Shown here piece by piece: positions 31,630 to 46,207 of a stretch of 64,000 nt of DNA (position 1 is the stretch's first letter; each line of letters opens with the position of its first letter). Under the pieces are notes generated by a model. It was not told the origin of the DNA. It saw nothing but the letters and a program-made list of their open reading frames with translations, and did not search any database. This stretch comes from Luidia sarsii (taxonomy: Eukaryota; Echinodermata; Asteroidea; Paxillosida; Luidiidae). The position numbers and the translations under genes were made by a program. Location: positions 22,068,305 to 22,132,304 of the forward strand of contig OX465103.1 of NCBI GenBank assembly GCA_949987565.1, read 5' to 3'.

Positions 31630-34056
31630 GACCCTTCTTACTGACGTCACGTTGCTACTAGACACATCGAGATCCGCCATCTTGGAGTAAATACATACGC
31701 TTTCGCTCGCACGTTTGTGTTCGTTTAACGTTACGTTAGTCATCATGGCGAATTCGAATGCTGCACGGTCGGCTTATTACAGTTCTCTCGACATTCTCGG
31801 CTTTATTGCTGGAAAAGATCCGTACACAATTAACCCGCGACAACCATTTCGTCCATCTTTTTAGCGAAAGTGTACGAGTTGCGTCACCGGATATCTTACA
31901 CGTTTAAAAAAAAGTGAAAAAGGGTATTTACAAAGAACGAAAACAAGAGCTGTTTTTGAAAGACCGAAACAACTAAGAAAAAAATTTAATAGGAAAACAA
32001 AACAGAACGAAGACAAGAGCCGTTTCGGAAGACCGAAACAAATGGACAAAAAAGGAGAGAAAAAAAATGTATAGAAAAAAACGAAAACAAAAGCTGTTTC
32101 GGAAGACCAAACAGCTAAAAATGAATAGAAAAAAAAAGCACGAAACACTTAAAAAAATCAAAGTTTGCGAGAAAAAAAGTTATGCGGTGTCAGACCAAGC
32201 TTTCAGATCCCCGGGACCTCCAGGGTCGTCCCGTGTGCACGGATCTATAAGAGCTCTTAGGGCCTCGGTACCGGTCCACCGCACGTCCTTCCCTGTCCCC
32301 ATCCATATAGGCCCGTAGACCCACGCGCCATGTGAGGGAGGAAACACAGCGGCCCCTAGACCTTGGCCGCCGAGTCGACCAAACGCATGTGTTCCTGTAC
32401 GAAGACGCGAACCTGGATTACGAGGACAGTCCCAGCGTCACAGCGACCCATCTAGATGCGCCACATGCGACGTTGGTGTTTGCGGGAGTTTTTTAAACAC
32501 CTTATACCGCACTATCGTGCTGAGAAAAAAAGAAGTTAAAAATACCCCCGGGATCGAACCACGAACCTACACGTTGGCAGGCGAGCGTCTTCCACACAAG
32601 GCCACTTGTGTTACGCAACAGTTACGGACATCTGATACATGTTAGCGAACCCGATTAAAATTACGGGGCATGGCCGTTGACGGCGGGCTTTTGGATTTCG
32701 TCGCGAGTAAAGGGTGCAGCACACTAAAATACTTCCGTAAGCCATAATTATTATGCATGGCGCAGTACAATGGCATGCATGTACAACATTGTTCAAGTGA
32801 AAATGTTAGTGAGGTTTAAGTGAAAATCATGTCACGTCAGTTAAATTTTACCTTTAATATTGTCGATTCTAAACTCAAGCAAAGTTTCAACCTGAAGCAA
32901 CATGTACAATACGATAACTCTTCCCAGTTAAAATAATGCAGCTTTAATGTCAAGTGACGCATTACACTGACACATGATTATTGAAGACCACCCGAAGCTG
33001 ATGATCATTGATCAAACGGTACAAATTCGGATATCATAATTATAGATTGAGGGAAGCAGCAAATTGAATGGTTGACAAAAATCGTGTTCTAAACCGCAAG
33101 GGGGAAACCACAACTTTACACACATGTTACGTGGCAGCTGATAAAGTGACAGTAACGAGTTCTTTCCAAGCAGGTACCTTTAATGTCACGTGATTTATAC
33201 TCAAAGTGACAATTTTTTTATGAAATATAATGACCTCATAATTATTTGGACTCCAGTTAGTTTTGTCTTGAATATTATGGTCCAAGCTAAATTTTCGGTA
33301 CAGCCACAAGAACCCAGAGACTATTAATTTTAGTATGGAACTGAATTGTTCGCATCCAAAGTCAGCTAACTTACCTCGGGGATCTGGCACGTACCATAAT
33401 TGTTATGGGTGCAGCACACAAAATCCATCCAAGATGGCTCCGCCGAGCTGATTATCATAAAGTGTGTACCCACAACTTTTTTTTAATAAGGGGTCTTTGG
33501 AGGCTAATTAACTGATACATTGTAGAACAAGTGAAGCTAATTAAGACAACCTGGGGGTTCACTCTTCAATTTGGTACGTAATTTGGACCATATCTGGCTT
33601 TAAATGTGGCCCTATTTGGCTGTGGAAGTGGAGGGGTCCATCCCAAAATCCTTGCAGAAATTCGGCTTGGACGGCTACACATTTTGGGGGTGTTTTTTTC
33701 TGAGGGTAATTAGCAAAAAATCTAATCGGCTAAGAGCACTAAAATTGAAAAGAATCTGAGAGATGAAGGTCCAAACTACAATTTTAAGTATAGCTACAAG
33801 AACTGAGAGACTTTTGGGCATGGGATAATTGACTTTGAAAGTGAGTGTTTTTGTACAGTGTTCAATGGGAGCTCTATCTAGTGTTCTGCACCCTTCCTTA
33901 TGGGTCATTTTGCGTGTAGGGCGCCCTCTATCGGTGATCCTTTAGCTAGGTTGCCTGAACGCTGCCAACTGCTGCAGTACTCACTGGCACTGAGCTTGTC
34001 AATCTTAGGCTTAGGCCTATAGTAACACAGATATCTACTACAAAACAAGCGCTATA
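31630..34056 (+). repeat. Satellite unit 14 (2427 bp)
   Basis: Its start matches unit 13 (eight-A run, acaaagaacg), but its second half carries the 5 bp deletion (33181) and gttctgcaccc. It is therefore a mosaic relative to unit 13. Confidence 0.97.
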
Positions 34057-36484
34057 GACCCTTCTTACTGACGTCACGTTGCTACTAGACACATCGAGAT
34101 CCGCCATCTTGGAGTAAATACATACGCTTTCGCTCGCACGTTTGTGTTCGTTTAACGTTACGTTAGTCATCATGGCGAATTCGAATGCTGCACGGTCGGC
34201 TGATTACAGTTCTCTCGACATTCTCAGGTTTATTGCTGGAAAAGATCCGTACACAATTAACCCGCGACAACCATTTCGTCCATCTTTTTAGCGAAAGTGT
34301 ACGAGTTGCGTCACCGGATATCTTACACGTTTAAAAAAAAAGTGAAAAAGGGTATTTACAAAAAACGAAAACAAGAGCTGTTTTTGAAAGACCGAAACAA
34401 CTAAGAAAAAAATTTAATAGGAAAACAAAACAGAACGAAGACAAGAGCCGTTTCGGAAGACCGAAACAAATGGACAAAAAAGGAGAGAAAAAAAATGTAT
34501 AGAAAAAAACGAAAACAAAAGCTGTTTCGGAAGACCAAACAGCTAAAAATGAATAGAAAAAAAAAGCACGAAACACTTAAAAAAATCAAAGTTTGCGAGA
34601 AAAAAAGTTATGCGGTGTCAGACCAAGCTTTCAGATCCCCGGGACCTCCAGGGTCGTCCCGTGTGCACGGATCTATAAGAGCTCTTAGGGCCTCGGTACC
34701 GGTCCACCGCACGTCCTTCCCTGTCCCCATCCATATAGGCCCGTAGACCCACGCGCCATGTGAGGGAGGAAACACAGCGGCCCCTAGACCTTGGCCGCCG
34801 AGTCGACCAAACGCATGTGTTCCTGTACGAAGACGCGAACCTGGATTACGAGGACAGTCCCAGCGTCACAGCGACCCATCTAGATGCGCCACATGCGACG
34901 TTGGTGTTTGCGGGAGTTTTTTAAACACCTTATACCGCACTATCGTGCTGAGAAAAAAAGAAGTTAAAAATACCCCCGGGATCGAACCACGAACCTACAC
35001 GTTGGCAGGCGAGCGTCTTCCACACAAGGCCACTTGTGTTACGCAACAGTTACGGACATCTGATACATGTTAGCGAACCCGATTAAAATTACGGGGCATG
35101 GCCGTTGACGGCGGGCTTTTGGATTTCGTCGCGAGTAAAGGGTGCAGCACACTAAAATACTTCCGTAAGCCATAATTATTATGCATGGCGCAGTACAATG
35201 GCATGCATGTACAACATTGTTCAAGTGAAAATGTTAGTGAGGTTTAAGTGAAAATCATGTCACGTCAGTTAAATTTTACCTTTAATATTGTCGATTCTAA
35301 ACTCAAGCAAAGTTTCAACCTGAAGCAACATGTACAATACGATAACTCTTCCCAGTTAAAATAATGCAGCTTTAATGTCAAGTGACGCATTACACTGACA
35401 CATGATTATTGAAGACCACCCGAAGCTGATGATCATTGATCAAACGGTACAAATTCGGATATCATAATTATAGATTGAGGGAAGCAGCAAATTGAATGGT
35501 TGACAAAAATCGTGTTCTAAACCGCAAGGGGGAAACCACAACTTTACACACATGTTACGTGGCAGCTGATAAAGTGACAGTAACGAGTTCTTTCCAAGCA
35601 GGTACCTTTAATGTCACGTGATTTATACTCAAAGTGACAATTTTTTTATGAAATATAATGACCTCATAATTATTTGGACTCCAGTTAGTTTTGTCTTGAA
35701 TATTATGGTCCAAGCTAAATTTTCGGTACAGCCACAAGAACCCAGAGACTATTAATTTTAGTATGGAACTGAATTGTTCGCATCCAAAGTCAGCTAACTT
35801 ACCTCGGGGATCTGGCACGTACCATAATTGTTATGGGTGCAGCACACAAAATCCATCCAAGATGGCTCCGCCGAGCTGATTATCATAAAGTGTGTACCCA
35901 CAACTTTTTTTTAATAAGGGGTCTTTGGAGGCTAATTAACTGATACATTGTAGAACAAGTGAAGCTAATTAAGACAACCTGGGGGTTCACTCTTCAATTT
36001 GGTACGTAATTTGGACCATATCTGGCTTTAAATGTGGCCCTATTTGGCTGTGGAAGTGGAGGGGTCCATCCCAAAATCCTTGCAGAAATTCGGCTTGGAC
36101 GGCTACACATTTTGGGGGTGTTTTTTTCTGAGGGTAATTAGCAAAAAATCTAATCGGCTAAGAGCACTAAAATTGAAAAGAATCTGAGAGATGAAGGTCC
36201 AAACTACAATTTTAAGTATAGCTACAAGAACTGAGAGACTTTTGGGCATGGGATAATTGACTTTGAAAGTGAGTGTTTTTGTACAGTGTTCAATGGGAGC
36301 TCTATCTAGTGTTCTGCACCCTTCCTTATGGGTCATTTTGCGTGTAGGGCGCCCTCTATCGGTGATCCTTTAGCTAGGTTGCCTGAACGCTGCCAACTGC
36401 TGCAGTACTCACTGGCACTGAGCTTGTCAATCTTAGGCTTAGGCCTATAGTAACACAGATATCTACTACAAAACAAGCGCTATA
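34057..36484 (+). repeat. Satellite unit 15 (2428 bp)
   Basis: Has cggctgattac (34198) with a private double change ctcaggttt near 34223, and the 5 bp deletion near 35611. Confidence 0.97.
34172..34291 (+). CDS. 39-codon frame, unit 15 variant (codons 11 Asp and 19 Arg)
   Basis: GGC to AGG at codon 19 needs two base changes, and codon 11 is GAT. The frame remains open to the same TAG. Confidence 0.3.
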   Translation: MANSNAARSADYSSLDILRFIAGKDPYTINPRQPFRPSF

Positions 36485-38912
36485 GACCCTTCTTACTGAC
36501 GTCACGTTGCTACTAGACACATCGAGATCCGCCATCTTGGAGTAAATACATACGCTTTCGCTCGCACGTTTGTGTTCGTTTAACGTTACGTTAGTCATCA
36601 TGGCGAATTCGAATGCTGCACGGTCGGCTGATTACAGTTCTCTCGACATTCTCGGCTTTATTGCTGGAAAAGATCCGTACACAATTAACCCGCGACAACC
36701 ATTTCGTCCATCTTTTTAGCGAAAGTGTACGAGTTGCGTCACCGGATATCTTACACGTTTAAAAAAAAAGTGAAAAAGGGTATTTACAAAAAACGAAAAC
36801 AAGAGCTGTTTTTGAAAGACCGAAACAACTAAGAAAAAAATTTAATAGGAAAACAAAACAGAACGAAGACAAGAGCCGTTTCGGAAGACCGAAACAAATG
36901 GACAAAAAAGGAGAGAAAAAAAATGTATAGAAAAAAACGAAAACAAAAGCTGTTTCGGAAGACCAAACAGCTAAAAATGAATAGAAAAAAAAAGCACGAA
37001 ACACTTAAAAAAATCAAAGTTTGCGAGAAAAAAAGTTATGCGGTGTCAGACCAAGCTTTCAGATCCCCGGGACCTCCAGGGTCGTCCCGTGTGCACGGAT
37101 CTATAAGAGCTCTTAGGGCCTCGGTACCGGTCCACCGCACGTCCTTCCCTGTCCCCATCCATATAGGCCCGTAGACCCACGCGCCATGTGAGGGAGGAAA
37201 CACAGCGGCCCCTAGACCTTGGCCGCCGAGTCGACCAAACGCATGTGTTCCTGTACGAAGACGCGAACCTGGATTACGAGGACAGTCCCAGCGTCACAGC
37301 GACCCATCTAGATGCGCCACATGCGACGTTGGTGTTTGCGGGAGTTTTTTAAACACCTTATACCGCACTATCGTGCTGAGAAAAAAAGAAGTTAAAAATA
37401 CCCCCGGGATCGAACCACGAACCTACACGTTGGCAGGCGAGCGTCTTCCACACAAGGCCACTTGTGTTACGCAACAGTTACGGACATCTGATACATGTTA
37501 GCGAACCCGATTAAAATTACGGGGCATGGCCGTTGACGGCGGGCTTTTGGATTTCGTCGCGAGTAAAGGGTGCAGCACACTAAAATACTTCCGTAAGCCA
37601 TAATTATTATGCATGGCGCAGTACAATGGCATGCATGTACAACATTGTTCAAGTGAAAATGTTAGTGAGGTTTAAGTGAAAATCATGTCACGTCAGTTAA
37701 ATTTTACCTTTAATATTGTCGATTCTAAACTCAAGCAAAGTTTCAACCTGAAGCAACATGTACAATACGATAACTCTTCCCAGTTAAAATAATGCAGCTT
37801 TAATGTCAAGTGACGCATTACACTGACACATGATTATTGAAGACCACCCGAAGCTGATGATCATTGATCAAACGGTACAAATTCGGATATCATAATTATA
37901 GATTGAGGGAAGCAGCAAATTGAATGGTTGACAAAAATCGTGTTCTAAACCGCAAGGGGGAAACCACAACTTTACACACATGTTACGTGGCAGCTGATAA
38001 AGTGACAGTAACGAGTTCTTTCCAAGCAGGTACCTTTAATGTCACGTGATTTATACTCAAAGTGACAATTTGTTTATGAAATATAATGACCTCATAATTA
38101 TTTGGACTCCAGTTAGTTTTGTCTTGAATATTATGGTCCAAGCTAAATTTTCGGTACAGCCACAAGAACCCAGAGACTATTAATTTTAGTATGGAACTGA
38201 ATTGTTCGCATCCAAAGTCAGCTAACTTACCTCGGGGATCTGGCACGTACCATAATTGTTATGGGTGCAGCACACAAAATCCATCCAAGATGGCTCCGCC
38301 GAGCTGATTATCATAAAGTGTGTACCCACAACTTTTTTTTAATAAGGGGTCTTTGGAGGCTAATTAACTGATACATTGTAGAACAAGTGAAGCTAATTAA
38401 GACAACCTGGGGGTTCACTCTTCAATTTGGTACGTAATTTGGACCATATCTGGCTTTAAATGTGGCCCTATTTGGCTGTGGAAGTGGAGGGGTCCATCCC
38501 AAAATCCTTGCAGAAATTCGGCTTGGACGGCTACACATTTTGGGGGTGTTTTTTTCTGAGGGTAATTAGCAAAAAATCTAATCGGCTAAGAGCACTAAAA
38601 TTGAAAAGAATCTGAGAGATGAAGGTCCAAACTACAATTTTAAGTATAGCTACAAGAACTGAGAGACTTTTGGGCATGGGATAATTGACTTTGAAAGTGA
38701 GTGTTTTTGTACAGTGTTCAATGGGAGCTCTATCTAGTGTTCTGCACCCTTCCTTATGGGTCATTTTGCGTGTAGGGCGCCCTCTATCGGTGATCCTTTA
38801 GCTAGGTTGCCTGAACGCTGCCAACTGCTGCAGTACTCACTGGCACTGAGCTTGTCAATCTTAGGCTTAGGCCTATAGTAACACAGATATCTACTACAAA
38901 ACAAGCGCTATA
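36485..38912 (+). repeat. Satellite unit 16 (2428 bp)
   Basis: Has cggctgattac, the 5 bp deletion (38036) and atttgtttatg near 38068. The last is otherwise seen only in unit 2. Confidence 0.97.
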
Positions 38913-41340
38913 GACCCTTCTTACTGACGTCACGTTGCTACTAGACACATCGAGATCCGCCATCTTGGAGTAAATACATACGCTTTCGCTCGCACGTTTG
39001 TGTTCGTTTAACGTTACGTTAGTCATCATGGCGAATTCGAATGCTGCACGGTCGGCTTATTACAGTTCTCTCGACATTCTCGGCTTTATTGCTGGAAAAG
39101 ATCCGTACACAATTAACCCGCGACAACCATTTCGTCCATCTTTTTAGCGAAAGTGTACGAGTTGCGTCACCGGATATCTTACACGTTTAAAAAAAAAGTG
39201 AAAAAGGGTATTTACAAAGAACGAAAACAAGAGCTGTTTTTGAAAGACCGAAACAACTAAGAAAAAAATTTAATAGGAAAACAAAACAGAACGAAGACAA
39301 GAGCCGTTTCGGAAGACCGAAACAAATGGACAAAAAAGGAGAGAAAAAAAATGTATAGAAAAAAACGAAAACAAAAGCTGTTTCGGAAGACCAAACAGCT
39401 AAAAATGAATAGAAAAAAAAAGCACGAAACACTTAAAAAAATCAAAGTTTGCGAGAAAAAAAGTTATGCGGTGTCAGACCAAGCTTTCAGATCCCCGGGA
39501 CCTCCAGGGTCGTCCCGTGTGCACGGATCTATAAGAGCTCTTAGGGCCTCGGTACCGGTCCACCGCACGTCCTTCCCTGTCCCCATCCATATAGGCCCGT
39601 AGACCCACGCGCCATGTGAGGGAGGAAACACAGCGGCCCCTAGACCTTGGCCGCCGAGTCGACCAAACGCATGTGTTCCTGTACGAAGACGCGAACCTGG
39701 ATTACGAGGACAGTCCCAGCGTCACAGCGACCCATCTAGATGCGCCACATGCGACGTTGGTGTTTGCGGGAGTTTTTTAAACACCTTATACCGCACTATC
39801 GTGCTGAGAAAAAAAGAAGTTAAAAATACCCCCGGGATCGAACCACGAACCTACACGTTGGCAGGCGAGCGTCTTCCACACAAGGCCACTTGTGTTACGC
39901 AACAGTTACGGACATCTGATACATGTTAGCGAACCCGATTAAAATTACGGGGCATGGCCGTTGACGGCGGGCTTTTGGATTTCGTCGCGAGTAAAGGGTG
40001 CAGCACACTAAAATACTTCCGTAAGCCATAATTATTATGCATGGCGCAGTACAATGGCATGCATGTACAACATTGTTCAAGTGAAAATGTTAGTGAGGTT
40101 TAAGTGAAAATCATGTCACGTCAGTTAAATTTTACCTTTAATATTGTCGATTCTAAACTCAAGCAAAGTTTCAACCTGAAGCAACATGTACAATACGATA
40201 ACTCTTCCCAGTTAAAATAATGCAGCTTTAATGTCAAGTGACGCATTACACTGACACATGATTATTGAAGACCACCCGAAGCTGATGATCATTGATCAAA
40301 CGGTACAAATTCGGATATCATAATTATAGATTGAGGGAAGCAGCAAATTGAATGGTTGACAAAAATCGTGTTCTAAACCGCAAGGGGGAAACCACAACTT
40401 TACACACATGTTACGTGGCAGCTGATAAAGTGACAGTAACGAGTTCTTTCCAAGCAGGTACCTTTAATGTCACGTGATTTATACTCAAAGTGACAATTTT
40501 TTTATGAAATATAATGACCTCATAATTATTTGGACTCCAGTTAGTTTTGTCTTGAATATTATGGTCCAAGCTAAATTTTCGGTACAGCCACAAGAACCCA
40601 GAGACTATTAATTTTAGTATGGAACTGAATTGTTCGCATCCAAAGTCAGCTAACTTACCTCGGGGATCTGGCACGTACCATAATTGTTATGGGTGCAGCA
40701 CACAAAATCCATCCAAGATGGCTCCGCCGAGCTGATTATCATAAAGTGTGTACCCACAACTTTTTTTTAATAAGGGGTCTTTGGAGGCTAATTAACTGAT
40801 ACATTGTAGAACAAGTGAAGCTAATTAAGACAACCTGGGGGTTCACTCTTCAATTTGGTACGTAATTTGGACCATATCTGGCTTTAAATGTGGCCCTATT
40901 TGGCTGTGGAAGTGGAGGGGTCCATCCCAAAATCCTTGCAGAAATTCGGCTTGGACGGCTACACATTTTGGGGGTGTTTTTTTCTGAGGGTAATTAGCAA
41001 AAAATCTAATCGGCTAAGAGCACTAAAATTGAAAAGAATCTGAGAGATGAAGGTCCAAACTACAATTTTAAGTATAGCTACAAGAACTGAGAGACTTTTG
41101 GGCATGGGATAATTGACTTTGAAAGTGAGTGTTTTTGTACAGTGTTCAATGGGAGCTCTATCTAGTGTTCTGCACCCTTCCTTATGGGTCATTTTGCGTG
41201 TAGGGCGCCCTCTATCGGTGATCCTTTAGCTAGGTTGCCTGAACGCTGCCAACTGCTGCAGTACTCACTGGCACTGAGCTTGTCAATCTTAGGCTTAGGC
41301 CTATAGTAACACAGATATCTACTACAAAACAAGCGCTATA
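38913..41340 (+). repeat. Satellite unit 17 (2428 bp)
   Basis: Has acaaagaacg near 39215 and the 5 bp deletion (40464). This is the same type as units 11, 21 and 25, and it precedes the first tetramer. Confidence 0.97.
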
Positions 41341-43774
41341 GACCCTTCTTACTGACGTCACGTTGCTACTAGACACATCGAGATCCGCCATCTTGGAGTA
41401 AATACATACGCTTTCGCTCGCACGTTTGTGTTCGTTTAACGTTACGTTAGTCATCATGGCGAATTCGAATGCTGCACGGTCGGCTGATTACAGTTCTCTC
41501 GACATTCTCGGCTTTATTGCTGGAAAAGATCCGTACACAATTAACCCGCGACAACCATTTCGTCCATCTTTTTAGCGAAAGTGTACGAGTTGCGTCACCG
41601 GATATCTTACACGTTTAAAAAAAAAGTGAAAAAGGGTATTTACAAAAAACGAAAACAAGAGCTGTTTTTGAAAGACCGAAACAACTAAGAAAAAAATTTA
41701 ATAGGAAAACAAAACAGAACGAAGACAAGAGCCGTTTCGGAAGACCGAAACAAATGGACAAAAAAGGAGAGAAAAAAAATGTATAGAAAAAAACGAAAAC
41801 AAAAGCTGTTTCGGAAGACCAAACAGCTAAAAATGAATAGAAAAAAAAAGCACGAAACACTTAAAAAAATCAAAGTTTGCGAGAAAAAAAGTTATGCGGT
41901 GTCAGACCAAGCTTTCAGATCCCCGGGACCTCCAGGGTCGTCCCGTGTGCACGGATCTATAAGAGCTCTTAGGGCCTCGGTACCGGTCCACCGCACGTCC
42001 TTCCCTGTCCCCATCCATATAGGCCCGTAGACCCACGCGCCATGTGAGGGAGGAAACACAGCGGCCCCTAGACCTTGGCCGCCGAGTCGACCAAACGCAT
42101 GTGTTCCTGTACGAAGACGCGAACCTGGATTACGAGGACAGTCCCAGCGTCACAGCGACCCATCTAGATGCGCCACATGCGACGTTGGTGTTTGCGGGAG
42201 TTTTTTAAACACCTTATACCGCACTATCGTGCTGAGAAAAAAAGAAGTTAAAAATACCCCCGGGATCGAACCACGAACCTACACGTTGGCAGGCGAGCGT
42301 CTTCCACACAAGGCCACTTGTGTTACGCAACAGTTACGGACATCTGATACATGTTAGCGAACCCGATTAAAATTACGGGGCATGGCCGTTGACGGCGGGC
42401 TTTTGGATTTCGTCGCGAGTAAAGGGTGCAGCACACTAAAATACTTCCGTAAGCCATAATTATTATGCATGGCGCAGTACAATGGCATGCATGTACAACA
42501 TTGTTCAAGTGAAAATGTTAGTGAGGTTAAGTGAAAATCATGTCACGTCAGTTAAATTTTACCTTTAATATTGTCGATTCTAAACTCAAGCAAAGTTTCA
42601 ACCTGAAGCAACATGTACAATACGATAACTCTTCCCAGTTAAAATAATGCAGCTTTAATGTCAAGTGACGCATTACACTGACACATGATTATTGAAGACC
42701 ACCCGAAGCTGATGATCATTGATCAAACGGTACAAATTCGGATATCATAATTATAGATTGAGGGAAGCAGCAAATTGAATGGTTGACAAAAATCGTGTTC
42801 TAAACCGCAAGGGGGAAACCACAACTTTACACACATGTTACGTGGCAGCTGATAAAGTGACAGTAACGAGTTCTTTCCAAGCAGGTACCTTTAAATTCAT
42901 GTCACGTGATTTATACTCAAAGTGACAATTTTTTTATGAAATATAATGACCTCATAATTATTTGGACTCCAGTTAGTTTTGTCTTGAATATTATGGTCCA
43001 AGCTAAATTTTCGGTACAGCCACAAGAACCCAGAGACTATTAATTTTAGTATGGAACTGAATTGTTCGCATCCAAAGTCAGCTAACTTACCTCGGGGTTC
43101 TGGCACGTACCATAATTGTTATGGGTGCAGCACACAAAATCCATCCAAGATGGCTCCGCCGAGCTGAATATCATAAAGTGTGTACCCACAACTTTTTTTT
43201 AATAAGGGGTCTTTGGAGGCTAATATTAACTGATACATTGTAGAACAAGTGAAGCTAATTAAGACAACCTGGGGGTTCACTCTTCAATTTGGTACGTAAT
43301 TTGGACCATATCTGGCTTTAAATGTGGCCCTATTTGGCTGTGGAAGTGGAGGGGTCCATCCCAAAATCCTTGCAGAAATTCGGCTTGGACGGCTACACAT
43401 TTTGGGGGTGTTTTTTTCTGAGGGTAATTAGCAAAAAATCTAATCGGCTAAGAGCACTAAAATTGAAAAGAATCTGAGAGATGAAGGTCCAAACTACAAT
43501 TTTAAGTATAGCTACAAGAACTGAGAGACTTTTGGGCATGGGATAATTGACTTTGAAAGTGAGTGTTTTTGTACAGTGTTCAATGGGAGCTCTATCTAGT
43601 GTTCTGCACCCTTCCTTATGGGTCATTTTGCGTGTAGGGCGCCCTCTATCGGTGATCCTTTAGCTAGGTTGCCTGAACGCTGCCAACTGCTGCAGTACTC
43701 ACTGGCACTGAGCTTGTCAATCTTAGGCTTAGGCCTATAGTAACACAGATATCTACTACAAAACAAGCGCTATA
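41341..43774 (+). repeat. Satellite unit 18 (2434 bp), tetramer A position 1
   Basis: Combination of cggctgattac (41481), gaggttaag with one T fewer (42522), cggggttctgg (43094) and the +2 bp form (43219). Only unit 22 has the same set. A private gctgaatatc lies near 43163. Confidence 0.97.
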
Positions 43775-46207
43775 GACCCTTCTTACTGACGTCACGTTGC
43801 TACTAGACACATCGAGATCCGCCATCTTGGAGTAAATACATACGCTTTCGCTCGCACGTTTGTGTTCGTTTAACGTTACGTTAGTCATCATGGCGAATTC
43901 GAATGCTGCACGGTCGGCTTATTACAGTTCTCTCGACATTCTCGGCTTTATTGCTGGAAAAGATCCGTACACAATTAACCCGCGACAACCATTTCGTCCA
44001 TCTTTTTAGCGAAAGTGTACGAGTTGCGTCACCGGATATCTTACACGTTTAAAAAAAAAGTGAAAAAGGGTATTTACAAAAAACGAAAACAAGAGCTGTT
44101 TTTGAAAGACCGAAACAACTAAGAAAAAAATTTAATAGGAAAACAAAACAGAACGAAGACAAGAGCCGTTTCGGAAGACCGAAACAAATGGACAAAAAAG
44201 GAGAGAAAAAAAATGTATAGAAAAAAACGAAAACAAAAGCTGTTTCGGAAGACCAAACAGCTAAAAATGAATAGAAAAAAAAGCACGAAACACTTAAAAA
44301 AATCAAAGTTTGCGAGAAAAAAAGTTATGCGGTGTCAGACCAAGCTTTCAGATCCCCGGGACCTCCAGGGTCGTCCCGTGTGCACGGATCTATAAGAGCT
44401 CTTAGGGCCTCGGTACCGGTCCACCGCACGTCCTTCCCTGTCCCCATCCATATAGGCCCGTAGACCCACGCGCCATGTGAGGGAGGAAACACAGCGGCCC
44501 CTAGACCTTGGCCGCCGAGTCGACCAAACGCATGTGTTCCTGTACGAAGACGCGAACCTGGATTACGAGGACAGTCCCAGCGTCACAGCGACCCATCTAG
44601 ATGCGCCACATGCGACGTTGGTGTTTGCGGGAGTTTTTTAAACACCTTATACCGCACTATCGTGCTGAGAAAAAAAGAAGTTAAAAATACCCCCGGGATC
44701 GAACCACGAACCTACACGTTGGCAGGCGAGCGTCTTCCACACAAGGCCACTTGTGTTACGCAACAGTTACGGACATCTGATACATGTTAGCGAACCCGAT
44801 TAAAATTACGGGGCATGGCCGTTGACGGCGGGCTTTTGGATTTCGTCGCGAGTAAAGGGTGCAGCACACTAAAATACTTCCGTAAGCCATAATTATTATG
44901 CATGGCGCAGTACAATGGCATGCATGTACAACATTGTTCAAGTGAAAATGTTAGTGAGGTTAAGTGAAAATCCTGTCACGTCAGTTAAATTTTACCTTTA
45001 ATATTGACGATTCTAAACTCAAGCAAAGTTTCAACCTGAAGCAACATGTACAATACGATAACTCTTCCCAGTTAAAATAATGCAGCTTTAATGTCAAGTG
45101 ACGCATTACACTGACACATGATTATTGAAGACCACCCGAAGCTGATGATCATTGATCAAACGGTACAAATTCGGATATCATAATTATAGATTGAGGGAAG
45201 CAGCAAATTGAATGGTTGACAAAAATCGTGTTCTAAACCGCAAGGGGGAAACCACAACTTTACACACATGTTACGTGGCAGCTGATAAAGTGACAGTAAC
45301 GAGTTCTTTCCAAGCAGGTACCTTTAAATTCATGTCACGTGATTTATACTCAAAGTGACAATTTTTTTATGAAATATAATGACCTCATAATTATTTGGAC
45401 TCCAGTTAGTTTTGTCTTGAATATTATGGTCCAAGCTAAATTTTCGGTACAGCCACAAGAACCCAGAGACTATTAATTTTAGTATGGAACTGAATTGTTC
45501 GCATCCAAAGTCAGCTAACTTACCTCGGGGATCTGGCACGTACCATAATTGTTATGGGTGCAGCACACAAAATCCATCCAAGATGGCTCCGCCGAGCTGA
45601 TTATCATAAAGTGTGTACCCACAACTTTTTTTTAATAAGGGGTCTTTGGAGGCTAATATTAACTGATACATTGTAGAACAAGTGAAGCTAATTAAGACAA
45701 CCTGGGGGTTCACTCTTCAATTTGGTACGTAATTTGGACCATATCTGGCTTTAAATGTGGCCCTATTTGGCTGTGGAAGTGGAGGGGTCCATCCCAAAAT
45801 CCTTGCAGAAATTCGGCTTGGACGGCTACACATTTTGGGGGTGTTTTTTTCTGAGGGTAATTAGCAAAAAATCTAATCGGCTAAGAGCACTAAAATTGAA
45901 AAGAATCTGAGAGATGAAGGTCCAAACTACAATTTTAAGTATAGCTACAAGAACTGAGAGACTTTTGGGCATGGGATAATTGACTTTGAAAGTGAGTGTT
46001 TTTGTACAGTGTTCAATGGGAGCTCTATCTAGTGTTCTGCACCCTTCCTTATGGGTCATTTTGCGTGTAGGGCGCCCTCTATCGGTGATCCTTTAGCTAG
46101 GTTGCCTGAACGCTGCCAACTGCTGCAGTACTCACTGGCACTGAGCTTGTCATTCTTAGGCTTAGGCCTATAGTAACACAGATATCTACTACAAAACAAG
46201 CGCTATA
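43775..46207 (+). repeat. Satellite unit 19 (2433 bp), tetramer A position 2
   Basis: Has gaggttaag, aaaatcctgtcacg (44966), the +2 bp form and cattcttaggc (46151). Unit 23 has the same set. Private variants are attgacgatt near 45003 and one A fewer near 44275. Confidence 0.97.
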
